Shown: positions 9,516 through 17,559, numbered from the stretch's first letter. The stretch is DNA of 53,914 bases from Alicyclobacillus sp. (GCA_023511295.1 JAIMBT010000026.1:1-53914), one strand, 5' to 3'. Translations and numbers: made by a program. The notes: generated by a model not told the origin, from the letters alone.

Positions 9516-10610
9516 ATGGTCAAGAGATTGGTGCAACTCTTCTTTACCGTCATTGGCGTTGCGCTCGGATACGCATTTGCGCCGGCATTATTTGTTGACG
9601 TTTTCCACATGGATTTCCCGCCCTTTAAGTGGGCTTGGTTTGGGGCGGTCCTCGGCGGAAGCGTCTTTATCCTCGGCACCGTTTGGTTGGTCAACTACGT
9701 CACGGCGCTCATCAAGTGGCTGGAAGACCGGCTACAGCGGACACCGCTGGCGGATATCCTCGGCGGCACCATCGGCATGGTCATTGGCCTGCTCGTCGCG
9801 TATCTGTTTGCGCCGGAACTGCGCGTCATCCCAGTGGTCGGCATTCCCGTTCAGTTTTTCGTCAGTATCCTGTTGGCGTACCTCGGTTTGCGCATCGGGT
9901 TCACGAAGCGTGAGGACCTGGTGAATTTGTTCTCCGGGAAGATTGGGTCGAAGGATAAGGACCGCGCGAAGGACCGGGACAAGAAAGGTGGCTTCCGCCC
10001 TGGGGAGGCGAAGTTGCTCGACACCAGCGTGATCATCGACGGTCGCATCGCGGATTTGGTGGAGACCGGATTCCTCGACGGCGTGTTGGTCATCCCTTCG
10101 TTCGTGCTGGCGGAGCTTCAACACATCGCGGATTCATCGGATGTGTTGAAGCGGAACCGCGGGCGACGCGGGCTCGACGTGCTGAACCGTATCCAGAAGG
10201 AATCAAAGGTGAAGGTTCAGGTCCTCGAGATTGACTTTGACGACCTGCAGGAGGTGGACAGCAAGCTGGTCCGGCTCGCGAAGCAGAATCAAGGCAAGGT
10301 TGTCACAAATGACTTCAACCTGAACAAGGTGTGCGAGTTACAAGGCGTCCAGGTGCTGAATATCAACGACCTCGCGAACGCCCTCAAACCTGTGGTGTTG
10401 CCGGGTGAGGAACTGACGGTCCAGGTCATTAAGGATGGCAAGGAATACAACCAAGGCGTGGCATATCTGGATGACGGGACGATGATTGTCATCGAGGGAG
10501 GCCGCGAGTACATCGGCGGCAAGCTCGACGTGTCCGTGACGAGCGTGTTGCAGACGTCCGCCGGCCGCATGATTTTCGCGAAGCCGAAGTTGCTGGAGAA
10601 AGCCCTCTGA
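9516..10610 (+). CDS. yacL: PIN/TRAM-domain membrane protein YacL
   Basis: A 364-residue membrane-anchored putative ribonuclease. Four hydrophobic segments fill residues about 5-135, followed by a charged linker ([12 protein letters not shown]). The PIN domain begins [15 protein letters not shown], and further acidic positions ([17 protein letters not shown]) support a metal site. The C-terminal TRAM domain begins [19 protein letters not shown] 9516 follows AGGAGGTG; the GTG at 9507 lies within that ribosome site. Family and position (between disA and ispD) are standard for Bacilli. The physiological RNA substrate is not established to my knowledge. Confidence 0.92.
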   Translation: MVKRLVQLFFTVIGVALGYAFAPALFVDVFHMDFPPFKWAWFGAVLGGSVFILGTVWLVNYVTALIKWLEDRLQRTPLADILGGTIGMVIGLLVAYLFAPELRVIPVVGIPVQFFVSILLAYLGLRIGFTKREDLVNLFSGKIGSKDKDRAKDRDKKGGFRPGEAKLLDTSVIIDGRIADLVETGFLDGVLVIPSFVLAELQHIADSSDVLKRNRGRRGLDVLNRIQKESKVKVQVLEIDFDDLQEVDSKLVRLAKQNQGKVVTNDFNLNKVCELQGVQVLNINDLANALKPVVLPGEELTVQVIKDGKEYNQGVAYLDDGTMIVIEGGREYIGGKLDVSVTSVLQTSAGRMIFAKPKLLEKAL

Positions 10611-10678
10611 CCGATGCTTGGGCCGAGGTTGCAGGCGAGCCCGGAGCGGCCGTGGAGGGCAGCCCAGTTTGCGCCCTG

Positions 10679-10706
10679 TTGAAATCCGCGCTTTCCGATG
10701 TACAAT
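10679..10706 (+). promoter_or_regulatory. SigA-type promoter for ispD
   Basis: TTGAAA (10679-10684) and TACAAT (10701-10706) are separated by 16 bp. The start point near 10713 leaves a leader of only about 27 nt before ATG 10740. This excludes the longer ORF start at 10698. Confidence 0.65.
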
Positions 10707-10731
10707 AGATCGAAACGATTTTTCGGGTGGA

Positions 10732-10754
10732 GGACCGGCATGCGTTGCCGGTCC
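10732..10754 (+). promoter_or_regulatory. Perfect hairpin over the ispD translation start
   Basis: GGACCGGCA (10732-10740) and TGCCGGTCC (10746-10754) form a perfect 9-bp stem with a 5-nt loop. The stem covers the last bases of the ribosome site (GGTGGAGG ends at 10733) and the A of the ATG. TTT follows the stem, but too few T for a terminator. Confidence 0.6.
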
Positions 10755-11495
10755 TTTCCGGTAAAGCGGGGGCGAAGCGGATTGATTTGGGGCGTTCTGC
10801 TGGCGGGCGGGAGTGGCTCTCGGTTTGGGGCGAAGAAGCAGTTCCTGCAGCTCGTCGGCGCGCCGGTCTGGCAGCGAGCGCTTCAGGCGCTGATCGATGG
10901 AGGTGTGGGTGGCGTCATCCTCGTGGTTCCGAAGGGGGACGAGGCGGACGTTCGTGCACAGGCCCACGCCGTGTCCCCTCACGTGGTGAAGGTGGTCACC
11001 GGCGGCGATAGCCGTTCGCACTCGGTGCAATGTGGTCTTGCCGCGTTGGTGGACCGCACGCCGGACCCGGCGGACCTAGTGACGATTCACGATGCGGCCC
11101 GGCCTTTCGTCCATCCGAACGACGTCCGGCGCGTGGTGGCTGCGGCGTCCGAAGCGGGAGGCGCCATCCTCGGTCAGGCCTGTGCGGATACGGTTAAACG
11201 GATTGAAGGGACGTATATCGCCGGCACGGTTCCCCGAGACCAGTTGGCCCTGGCTCAGACCCCTCAGGTGTTTCGGTGGTCGTGGCTCGAACGACACTAC
11301 TTGCATGCGCCGTCGGCGCAATTGGCAGCGGCGACCGACGACGCGTCTCTGCTGGAGGCGGCAGGGTTGGCCGTCGCGTGGGTGGCCGCTGCGTATCCGA
11401 ACCCAAAGATCACGGTGCCGGGCGATTGGGACTATGCGCGTTGGTTGGCAGCGCAAAGATGGGGGGATGTGCGTGAAGATCGGGTTTGGGTTTGA
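10740..11495 (+). CDS. ispD: 2-C-methyl-D-erythritol 4-phosphate cytidylyltransferase
   Basis: A 251-residue enzyme that couples MEP to CTP in the non-mevalonate isoprenoid pathway. The glycine-rich nucleotide loop is GVLLAGGSGSRFGAKKQFLQ near residues 17-36. DAARPFV lies mid-protein, and a later segment (IAGTVPRDQLALAQTPQVF) contains the arm conserved in IspD. ATG 10740 follows GGTGGAGG by 6 nt and lies behind a readable promoter. It adds about 15 basic residues ahead of the core; a TTG at the start of the core is a weaker alternative. The end overlaps ispF by 23 nt. Confidence 0.93.
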   Translation: MRCRSFPVKRGRSGLIWGVLLAGGSGSRFGAKKQFLQLVGAPVWQRALQALIDGGVGGVILVVPKGDEADVRAQAHAVSPHVVKVVTGGDSRSHSVQCGLAALVDRTPDPADLVTIHDAARPFVHPNDVRRVVAAASEAGGAILGQACADTVKRIEGTYIAGTVPRDQLALAQTPQVFRWSWLERHYLHAPSAQLAAATDDASLLEAAGLAVAWVAAAYPNPKITVPGDWDYARWLAAQRWGDVREDRVWV

Positions 11496-11955
11496 CGTGC
11501 ATCCGACCGAACGCGGGCGGCGGATGGTCCTCGGCGGCGTGGATATCCCCTGCGAGGTGGGACTGGCGGGGCACTCGGACGCGGACGTCGTCGCGCACGC
11601 GACCATGGACGCGGTGCTCGGAGCGCTGGCGCTGGGGGATATCGGGCATCATTTTCCGGACTCAGACCCGCGCTACCGCGGAGCGGACAGTATCCTGTTG
11701 CTCCGACAGGTTCGGTCGAAGATGGAGGCTGCGGGCTATGAAATCGGCAACCTCGACCTGATGGTATTGGCTGAGGTGCCCCGCTTAGCGCCGTACAAGC
11801 AACAGATGCGAGCGAACTTGGCGCAGGCCCTGGGCTGTACTGTCGAGCAGGTCAGCGTGAAAGCCACGACGATGGAAGGGCTGGGCTTCATCGGGCAGCG
11901 CGAGGGCGTCGCAGCGCAGGCCGTGGTGCTGCTTCAGCCGAAACGGGGCGTATAG
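11473..11955 (+). CDS. ispF: 2-C-methyl-D-erythritol 2,4-cyclodiphosphate synthase
   Basis: A 160-residue trimeric, zinc-dependent enzyme that cyclises CDP-ME2P to MEcPP. Signature segments are all present: GFGFDVH at the N-terminus, GHSDADVVAHATMDA, LGDIGHHFPDSDPRY, and the C-terminal KATTMEGLGFIGQREG. I chose GTG 11473, which starts MKIGFGFDVH, because the run of six G lies 6 nt upstream. ATG 11467 abuts that run. It overlaps ispD, indicating coupled translation of consecutive pathway steps. In B. subtilis gltX and cysE follow ispF; here cysS comes next directly. Confidence 0.95.
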   Translation: MKIGFGFDVHPTERGRRMVLGGVDIPCEVGLAGHSDADVVAHATMDAVLGALALGDIGHHFPDSDPRYRGADSILLLRQVRSKMEAAGYEIGNLDLMVLAEVPRLAPYKQQMRANLAQALGCTVEQVSVKATTMEGLGFIGQREGVAAQAVVLLQPKRGV

Positions 11956-12024
11956 TCGCGGGCCCGCTTATGTGGCGCCGCGACGGCGGTGGCAGTGCCA
12001 TTCGCTGCAGAAAGGGGAATCAGT

Positions 12025-13452
12025 GTGACCATCCGGTTGTACAATACGATGTCTGGACAGAAGGAGATCCTCGAGACGATTGAGCCGAACAAAGTTCGGT
12101 TTTACGCGTGCGGGCCGACCGTGTACAACCTGTTTCACGTCGGCAATGCGCGGATGTTTGTGGTGTTCGACACCATACGGCGTTACCTGGAGTACCGTGG
12201 GTACGAGGTGCGGTTTGTCCAGAACTTCACAGACGTGGATGACCGCATCATCCAACGGGCGAATGAACTGCACGAGAACGTTCGCTGGGTGGCGGACCAC
12301 TATATCGATGAGTATTTCAAAGATGCCGGCGCGCTCAACATTCGACCGGCGACCGTCCATCCGCGTGCGACGGAGTGTGTGGACGACATGATCCGCTTCA
12401 TCGAGGACCTGATTCGCCTCGGCCACGCCTATGAGCGCAATGGGGACGTGTATTTTGACACCTCCTCTTTCCCGGAATACGGGAAACTATCCGGCCAATC
12501 GCTCGATGAGATGCAAGCGGGGTTCCGCGTTCAAGTGTTGGAACACAAAGATGACCCCACGGACTTCGCACTCTGGAAAGCCGCCAAGCCTGGTGAGGAG
12601 TCCTGGGACAGCCCGTGGGGTCCAGGCCGACCGGGCTGGCACATCGAATGCTCCGTGATGAGTGCGAAGTACTTAGGTGAGCAGATCGACATTCACGCGG
12701 GTGGGCGCGACCTCGTGTTTCCGCACCATGAGAACGAGATCGCGCAAAGCGAAGCGCGAAGCGGCAAGCCGTTTGCCCGGTACTGGCTGCACAACGGGAC
12801 GCTCAACATCAACGGGGAAAAGATGTCGAAGTCGCTCGGCAACTTCATTATGACGCGAGATCTTTTGGAGAAGCGGCCGGCACCGGCCATCCGGCTGTTT
12901 CTCCTCAGCGCCCAGTACCGCCACCCGCTGAACTACACGGAGGACGCCATGGATCAGGCAGAAGTGGCGCTGGAGCGGATGGAGCGGTGTGTGCGCAACC
13001 TCGAGGACCGGCGCGAGCGCCTGGCCGAATTGCCAGCGGGCCTGCGTCGAGCGGACGGGGTGAGCAGCGAGACGCAGGCCGCCATCGAAGCTGTGCGCGC
13101 CCAGTTCACGGATGCCATGGACGACGACTTCAACACGGCGGACGGCTTGGCTGCCGTGTTCGAGGCGGTCCGGCGAGCGAATACGTACCTCGCGCAAAAC
13201 CGCGTTCAGGAAGCCGACTTGTCGGCGTGGCGAGGGCTCATTCTCGAACTGCTGAACCCGCTCGGCATCAAACTCCAGCTGGACGCGACGGCTGTACGAG
13301 ACGCAGAGGAGATTGAACAGCTGTTGGCAGAGCGCGATGCGGCGCGCAAGGCCCGGGATTTCCAGCGCGCGGACGAAATCCGGGACCAACTGGCTGCGTC
13401 TGGTATCATCATCGAGGACACCGCGCAGGGCACGCGGTGGTACCGCGGATGA
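12025..13452 (+). CDS. cysS: Cysteinyl-tRNA synthetase
   Basis: A 475-residue class I aminoacyl-tRNA synthetase charging tRNA-Cys. The adenylate motif is HVGN (YACGPTVYNLFHVGNAR near 27-43), and KMSKS occurs near 266. Zinc ligands are expected at Cys 28, Cys 209 (WHIECSVM) and HHEN near 234. The DALR-type anticodon domain and C-terminal helices are present. GTG 12025 lies 7 nt after AAAGGGG and gives MTIRLYNTM. Only about 70 nt separate it from ispF, too little for a T-box leader, so no tRNA-sensing control is visible. The end overlaps mrnC by ATGA. Confidence 0.97.
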   Translation: MTIRLYNTMSGQKEILETIEPNKVRFYACGPTVYNLFHVGNARMFVVFDTIRRYLEYRGYEVRFVQNFTDVDDRIIQRANELHENVRWVADHYIDEYFKDAGALNIRPATVHPRATECVDDMIRFIEDLIRLGHAYERNGDVYFDTSSFPEYGKLSGQSLDEMQAGFRVQVLEHKDDPTDFALWKAAKPGEESWDSPWGPGRPGWHIECSVMSAKYLGEQIDIHAGGRDLVFPHHENEIAQSEARSGKPFARYWLHNGTLNINGEKMSKSLGNFIMTRDLLEKRPAPAIRLFLLSAQYRHPLNYTEDAMDQAEVALERMERCVRNLEDRRERLAELPAGLRRADGVSSETQAAIEAVRAQFTDAMDDDFNTADGLAAVFEAVRRANTYLAQNRVQEADLSAWRGLILELLNPLGIKLQLDATAVRDAEEIEQLLAERDAARKARDFQRADEIRDQLAASGIIIEDTAQGTRWYRG

Positions 13453-13880
13453 ACGGCTGGCAGGTGGCTGAGGTCTCGCCGCTGGCCTTAGCGTACATTG
13501 GGGACGCTGTGTGGGAGGTATACGCCCGAAACCGGGTGCTGCAGCGCGGTATTCGCCGTCCGGCGGAGCTGCACCGCGCTGCGACAGGGTACGTCTCGGC
13601 GCGGGTTCAAGCTCGGCTGGCGGACGCGCTGTGGGACCATCTGCTCGACGAGGAGCGCCAGATTCTCCGGCGCGGCCGCAACGCGAAGTCGGCTCACACC
13701 CGCAAGAGCGCGGACGTCTTGGACTACCGCCACAGCACAGGGTTCGAGGCGCTGCTGGGATACCTGTATGGACAAGCCAACCTCGAGCGGCTCGAAACCA
13801 TCTGTGCGCTGGCCGCAGGGTATGTGGAACACTGGCAAGCGTCGGAGAAGCCGACGCAATCTGCGCGGAAGGGGCATTGA
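13449..13880 (+). CDS. mrnC: Mini-ribonuclease III MrnC
   Basis: A 143-residue RNase III catalytic domain without the double-stranded-RNA-binding domain. It trims the ends of 23S rRNA precursor. The family segments LALAYIGDAVWEVYAR (with the catalytic acidic residue) and DYRHSTGFEALLGYLY are visible. ATG 13449 overlaps the cysS stop in an ATGA arrangement. The upstream in-frame start at 13437 is inside cysS. The gene pairs functionally with rlmB next door, since both act on 23S rRNA. Confidence 0.95.
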   Translation: MNGWQVAEVSPLALAYIGDAVWEVYARNRVLQRGIRRPAELHRAATGYVSARVQARLADALWDHLLDEERQILRRGRNAKSAHTRKSADVLDYRHSTGFEALLGYLYGQANLERLETICALAAGYVEHWQASEKPTQSARKGH

Positions 13881-14800
13881 ACCGATTGGCCACACATCGA
13901 CGGAACGAAAGCCGCCCAGGGAGGTCCCTGGGCAGTCAGAACAGCCGGAGCCGGCGCGGGCCACACGCTGAATCGGACGGGCGGACGCGACGGAACCCCC
14001 GAGTCGGAAGTCGCAACGCATCGGGCGCGTCACAGCCCGGGCCCAGCCGACAGGGGCGGCCCCTGGTGGAAGAGTCGGCCCAAAGTTTGATATCCGGTCG
14101 TCACCCGGTGCTGGAGGCACTGAAAGCCGGGCGGTCTCTGAACAAGCTCCTGGTTGCGGAGGGGGCGGAAGGCGGAAGCCTTGCCGAGATTCTCGGTAAG
14201 GCACGGGCGCTGGGCGTGGTCGTTCAGATGGTTCCGCGTGCGCGACTCGACGAGTTGGCAGGGTCTCATCACCAGGGCGTCGCGGCGTTGGCGGCGCCGA
14301 GGGACTATGTGGACCTCGACGACATCCTTCACCGTAAAACCGGACAGGCGCCGCTGGTCCTGCTCGTCGACGAGGTAGCCGACCCGTACAACCTCGGAGC
14401 CATCCTTCGCACAGCCGATGCCACCGGCGCGCAGGGGATCGTGATTCCGAAACGGCGCGCGGTCCCCTTGACCGAGACGGTGGGTAAGGCCGCTGCAGGC
14501 GCGATGGAGTACGTGCCCGTGGCGCGCGTTGCCAACCTCGTCCAAGCAGTCGAGGCTCTGAAACGCGCCGGTTACTGGATTGTTGGAACAGACGTGGACG
14601 CGAAGCAGACGTATACGGAGGTCGACTACCGCGGGCCCGTCGGGATCGTGATTGGCGCAGAAGGGAAAGGTTTGAGCCGTCTGTTGAAAGAACACTGCGA
14701 CTTTTTGGTGTCGATCCCGATGCTCGGCAACCTACAGAGCCTGAACGCGTCGGTTGCGACAGGGGTCCTGCTGTATGAAGTCGTCCGGCAACGGCGGTAG
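13877..14800 (+). CDS. rlmB: 23S rRNA (guanosine-2'-O)-methyltransferase RlmB
   Basis: A TrmH/SpoU-family (SPOUT) methyltransferase that modifies G2251 (E. coli numbering) in the 23S P-loop. The SpoU substrate-binding domain begins LISGRHPVLEALKAG. The knotted SAM domain carries DPYNLGAILRTADA, VIGAEGKGLSRL and LGNLQSLNASVATGVLLYE. The start is uncertain. TTG 13877 overlaps the mrnC stop (TTGA) and gives 307 residues with a roughly 65-residue Arg/Ser/Gly-rich N-terminal tail. GTG 14066 has a better-spaced AGGGG and gives 244 residues, close to the B. subtilis length. A perfect 8-bp hairpin (13914-13933) lies in the doubtful part. Confidence 0.88.
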   Translation: MNRLATHRRNESRPGRSLGSQNSRSRRGPHAESDGRTRRNPRVGSRNASGASQPGPSRQGRPLVEESAQSLISGRHPVLEALKAGRSLNKLLVAEGAEGGSLAEILGKARALGVVVQMVPRARLDELAGSHHQGVAALAAPRDYVDLDDILHRKTGQAPLVLLVDEVADPYNLGAILRTADATGAQGIVIPKRRAVPLTETVGKAAAGAMEYVPVARVANLVQAVEALKRAGYWIVGTDVDAKQTYTEVDYRGPVGIVIGAEGKGLSRLLKEHCDFLVSIPMLGNLQSLNASVATGVLLYEVVRQRR

Positions 14801-15332
14801 GAAGACGCGCCTGCACAGCAAGTGCCTGGTGGTCGACGGGTACAACGTGCTGGGCCGTGTGGGGGAAGAAGGCCTGGCCGGAGTGGAGGACCTCGAGGCG
14901 CTGCGCAATCAGCTGATGCACGATCTCGCCGAGTACCAGGCGTACACGGGAGAAACCGTCGTGCTGGTCTTTGACGCCCACCACACGGCCGGGCCGGAGC
15001 GAGACGAACAGGTGGCCGGTATCCGAGTGATTTTCACAGGATACCAGGAGACGGCGGATGATCGGATTGAGCGGCTTGTCTACGAGCTGCGCGACACAAC
15101 TCGACACATCACGGTCGCCACTTCGGACTACGCCGAACAGCAGGTGATCTTCGGTGGCGGGGCGCTGCGGATTTCCGCGTCCGGTCTGCTATCCCGGTTG
15201 CGCGAGGCCAAGCGGGCCATCCGCAAGGAGACTTCGGAAACGGTGTCGCAAGCGGGGGCACCGACCAGAATTTCCGACAGGATTGGACAGGATGTTGCAA
15301 AAATTCTTGAAAAGTGGCGCAGACAGCAATAG
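14775..15332 (+). CDS. rae1: NYN-domain endoribonuclease YacP/Rae1
   Basis: A 185-residue NYN/PIN-like nuclease. In B. subtilis the homologue Rae1 cleaves mRNA in the ribosomal A site. The core begins LVVDGYNVLGRVGE, where the Asp is a metal ligand. FDAHHTAG, VIFTGYQETADDRIERL and TVATSDYAEQQVIFGGGA follow, carrying the other conserved acidic positions. A basic C-terminal tail may contact RNA. It starts within the end of rlmB (ATG 14775), as usual for this pair. The ribosome site is weak, so the exact start is tentative. Confidence 0.9.
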   Translation: MKSSGNGGRKTRLHSKCLVVDGYNVLGRVGEEGLAGVEDLEALRNQLMHDLAEYQAYTGETVVLVFDAHHTAGPERDEQVAGIRVIFTGYQETADDRIERLVYELRDTTRHITVATSDYAEQQVIFGGGALRISASGLLSRLREAKRAIRKETSETVSQAGAPTRISDRIGQDVAKILEKWRRQQ

Positions 15333-15338
15333 ATTCCG

Positions 15339-15368
15339 TTGACCTCGATAGATTACATAATGTATAAT
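15339..15368 (+). promoter_or_regulatory. SigA promoter of sigH with overlapping palindrome
   Basis: TTGACC (15339-15344) and TATAAT (15363-15368) are 18 bp apart. A perfect palindrome TACAT-A-ATGTA (15354-15364) fills the end of the spacer and touches the -10 box. In B. subtilis, sigH is SigA-transcribed and AbrB-repressed. Whether this palindrome is a regulator site is unknown. Confidence 0.75.
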
Positions 15369-15406
15369 GGCGGCAATCTGGACAGCCGATTCGGGGTGAT
15401 TTCCGA

Positions 15407-16057
15407 TTGACCACACAGGGTAACACCACTACCGTCCGTACCCTCGACGACTGGGCAGACGAGGAGTTAATCGAGGCCGTCCATCAGGGAAATGATGAAG
15501 CGCTCGAGTTCCTGATTCACAAATACCGGAATTTTGTAAGAGCGAAGGCCCGTTCGTACTTCTTAATCGGCGCGGACCGCGAAGACATCATTCAAGAAGG
15601 CATGATTGGACTCTATAAATCCATTCGCGATTTTCGCGAGGACAAATTGACATCCTTCAAGGCGTTCGCGGAACTGTGCATCACCCGGCAAATCATCACG
15701 GCCATTAAGACCGCCACGCGACAGAAACACATCCCTTTGAACTCCTACGTATCACTGGACAAGCCCATCTACGACGAGGATTCGGACCGCACGCTTCTGG
15801 ACGTCATCTGTGCGGCGCGAGTCAGTGACCCGGAGGAACTCGTCATCCACCAGGAGGAGTTTGACGACATCGAACTGAAAATGGCGGAGCTTCTCAGCGA
15901 CCTCGAGCGTAAAGTGCTGATGCTGTACCTCGATGGCCGCTCGTACCAGGAGATTGCGGTTGATCTTGACCGCCACGTGAAGTCGATTGACAACGCCCTG
16001 CAGCGCGTCAAACGCAAGCTGGAGAAGTACTTAAATCTGCGCAACGTCGTGGTGTGA
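15407..16057 (+). CDS. sigH: RNA polymerase sigma factor SigH
   Basis: A 216-residue sigma-70-family factor directing early-sporulation and transition-phase genes. Region 2 is visible as the segment around FVRAKARSYFLIGADREDII with the following QEGMIGLYKSIRDF (core binding and -10 recognition, about residues 44-77). Region 4 contains LSDLERKVLMLYLDGRSYQE and the helix-turn-helix IAVDLDRHVKSIDNAL. TTG 15407 lies 7 nt after GGGGTGA. Position between rae1 and rpmG-secE-nusG is the conserved Bacillales one. It has its own promoter. Confidence 0.96.
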   Translation: MTTQGNTTTVRTLDDWADEELIEAVHQGNDEALEFLIHKYRNFVRAKARSYFLIGADREDIIQEGMIGLYKSIRDFREDKLTSFKAFAELCITRQIITAIKTATRQKHIPLNSYVSLDKPIYDEDSDRTLLDVICAARVSDPEELVIHQEEFDDIELKMAELLSDLERKVLMLYLDGRSYQEIAVDLDRHVKSIDNALQRVKRKLEKYLNLRNVVV

Positions 16058-16243
16058 CTGGGTTCGGACGCACATTGTTTTGGAACATGCCCCAAAAGTT
16101 GCCGACTACAAGACATCCATCCCTTCGGTGAGATCCGCTTGGTGAAGTATGACGTCCGCGTTTTCCGGCGATACTGCGGAAGACCGTCGTGGACATCCGG
16201 GGCGACGCGTTGCAGGACGCAGGGCCGCGGCAACTCATCTGGG

Positions 16244-16273
16244 TTGACAGCGGAAGTTCGGTTGTGCTACTCT
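16244..16273 (+). promoter_or_regulatory. SigA promoter for rpmG-secE-nusG
   Basis: A consensus TTGACA (16244-16249) is followed after 18 bp by TACTCT (16268-16273). The start codon of rpmG is 70 nt downstream. The gap 16058-16243 holds no recognisable gene. Confidence 0.6.
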
Positions 16274-16342
16274 TTCTTAGTCTATGGGGGCTCAAAGTCC
16301 CTCTTTATTTATGATGTGTGGTTGGATGGGGAGGTGCCCTGG

Positions 16343-16492
16343 ATGCGCGTCGTGATTACGCTTGCTTGCGCAGACTGCAAGCAGCGGAACTACACGAGTG
16401 TGAAGAACAAGAAGAACGACCCGGACCGAATTGAGGTCAGGAAGTTCTGCCGGTTCTGCAAGACACACACGGTGCACCGAGAGACGCGGTGA
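16343..16492 (+). CDS. rpmG: Ribosomal protein L33 (zinc-binding form)
   Basis: A 49-residue large-subunit protein. Two CXXC pairs (CADC at 9-12 and CRFC at 36-39) mark the zinc-ribbon form rather than the zinc-independent paralogue made under zinc limitation. ATG 16343 lies 6 nt after GGGGAGGTG. The open frame upstream to 16139 has no L33 similarity. The stop overlaps the secE GTG, which places L33 in one message with secE and nusG as in other Bacilli. Confidence 0.93.
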   Translation: MRVVITLACADCKQRNYTSVKNKKNDPDRIEVRKFCRFCKTHTVHRETR

Positions 16493-16752
16493 CCAACGAG
16501 GACCAAAGTGGGGTCGGTGTGATGGCGAAGCCGAAACCGAGCGACAAAGTCGCGCAGCCGGCGCGCAAGACCGGCTTGATCCAGTTTCTCCGGGAGAGCG
16601 TCCGTGAACTCAAGCGCGTGCGTTGGCCGAATCGGCGTGAAGTCACCACCTATACGGCAGCGGCCTTGATTGTGTGCTTTGCCATGGCGCTGTTGGTCTG
16701 GGGGTTTGACCTCGGTGTTTCCAAGGTTTTGTCGCTGATTCACGTGGTCTAA
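16489..16752 (+). CDS. secE: Preprotein translocase subunit SecE
   Basis: An 87-residue single-span subunit of the SecYEG channel. The amphipathic segment [20 protein letters not shown] is the family signature. One transmembrane helix follows (about 55-75) and a short outside tail. GTG 16489 overlaps the rpmG stop (GTGA), suggesting coupling. ATG 16522 is an alternative that gives 76 residues and is nearer the size of the short Firmicute form. Its partner SecY is encoded at 42662. Confidence 0.92.
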   Translation: MTNEDQSGVGVMAKPKPSDKVAQPARKTGLIQFLRESVRELKRVRWPNRREVTTYTAAALIVCFAMALLVWGFDLGVSKVLSLIHVV

Positions 16753-16791
16753 TGTTTGCGGTGAGGAGGTGCGGGGCAGACCGCCCTCGAC

Positions 16792-17337
16792 ATGGAGCAG
16801 CTTGAAAAGCAGTGGTACGTCATCCACACGTATTCCGGCTACGAGAACAAGGTGAAGACGAACCTCGAGAGCCGGGTGCAGAGCATGGGGATGGAGGACA
16901 AGATCTTCCGCGTGCTCGTACCGACGGAGGATGAGCTGGAGATCAAGAACGGGAAGAAGCGCGTTGTGCAGCGCAAGGTCTTTCCGGGCTATGTCTTGGT
17001 CGAGATGATTATGACCGACGACTCGTGGTACGTCGTGCGGAACACACCGGGGGTCACAGGGTTTGTCGGCTCCGCCGGCGGCGGTTCCAAGCCGGTTCCG
17101 TTGATGCCCTCAGAGGTGCACGCCATCATCCGGCAAATGGGTGGAGAGGAAATGCCCGTGCGCGTCGACTTCTCCGTTGGGGAAGTGGTTCGCGTGGTGG
17201 ATGGCCCGTTCGCCGACATGGTCGGCAACATCGAAGAGATCAGTGCAGACCAGCAGAAACTGAAGATCCTTGTCTCGATGTTTGGTCGTGAAACACCCTT
17301 GGAAATGGACTTCTCGCAGGTCGAGAAGCTCACCTGA
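16792..17337 (+). CDS. nusG: Transcription termination/antitermination factor NusG
   Basis: A 181-residue RNA polymerase-binding factor that modulates pausing and couples transcription to translation. The NGN domain ([15 protein letters not shown] to the FVGSAGG loop) is followed by a C-terminal KOW domain starting near residue 127 ([19 protein letters not shown]). ATG 16792 is the only start that includes the conserved N-terminus. Its purine-rich ribosome site GAGGAGGTG (16763-16771) is about 20 nt upstream, unusually far. A small GGGC/GCCC hairpin (16774-16786) lies between and may shorten the distance. Confidence 0.96.
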   Translation: MEQLEKQWYVIHTYSGYENKVKTNLESRVQSMGMEDKIFRVLVPTEDELEIKNGKKRVVQRKVFPGYVLVEMIMTDDSWYVVRNTPGVTGFVGSAGGGSKPVPLMPSEVHAIIRQMGGEEMPVRVDFSVGEVVRVVDGPFADMVGNIEEISADQQKLKILVSMFGRETPLEMDFSQVEKLT

Positions 17338-17507
17338 CCATGCAGACTTCGGGTCTGCGCACGGTGCGTCTAACGCGCATCGGCCGCACGAACCCGTTTT
17401 CTGGGGCGAACAGACATTGGCTTAGGTGCTCTGCGTGCGTCTGCAGTCCGCCGCAGCCGTCTCTTCGCCATACATGTCGCAGTGCGGCCGACGTGTTCGC
17501 CTGCGCA

Positions 17508-17533
17508 GTGGGAGGGCTTTGCCCGTACACCAC
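17508..17533 (+). promoter_or_regulatory. Candidate L1-binding site in the rplK leader
   Basis: GTGG (17508-17511) pairs with CCAC (17530-17533), and GGGC (17514-17517) pairs with GCCC (17521-17524) across a TTT loop. The asymmetric internal loop is GA opposite GTACA. The 5' strand GTGGGAGGGCTTTG closely resembles GUGGGAGGCUUUG in the 23S rRNA L1 stalk, and the 3' ACACCAC resembles AUACCAC there (both recalled from the E. coli sequence). It sits 13 nt before the rplK ribosome site, as expected for L1 autoregulation of rplK-rplA. Confidence 0.65.
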
Positions 17534-17559
17534 ATCATGACGCAAGGGAGGTGGATGTG

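Noticed and set aside
11985-12000. CGGTGGCAGTGCC near cysS, faintly T-box-like
   Set aside because: Only about 70 nt separate ispF and cysS, too short for a T-box leader, and the core consensus is broken.
16076-16097. TTTTGG/CCAAAA inverted repeat after sigH as a terminator
   Set aside because: Short AT-rich stem with no following T tract; too weak to call.
16139-16342. N-terminal extension of the rpmG frame
   Set aside because: It includes the predicted promoter and has no L33 similarity. ATG 16343 with GGGGAGGTG is the clear start.
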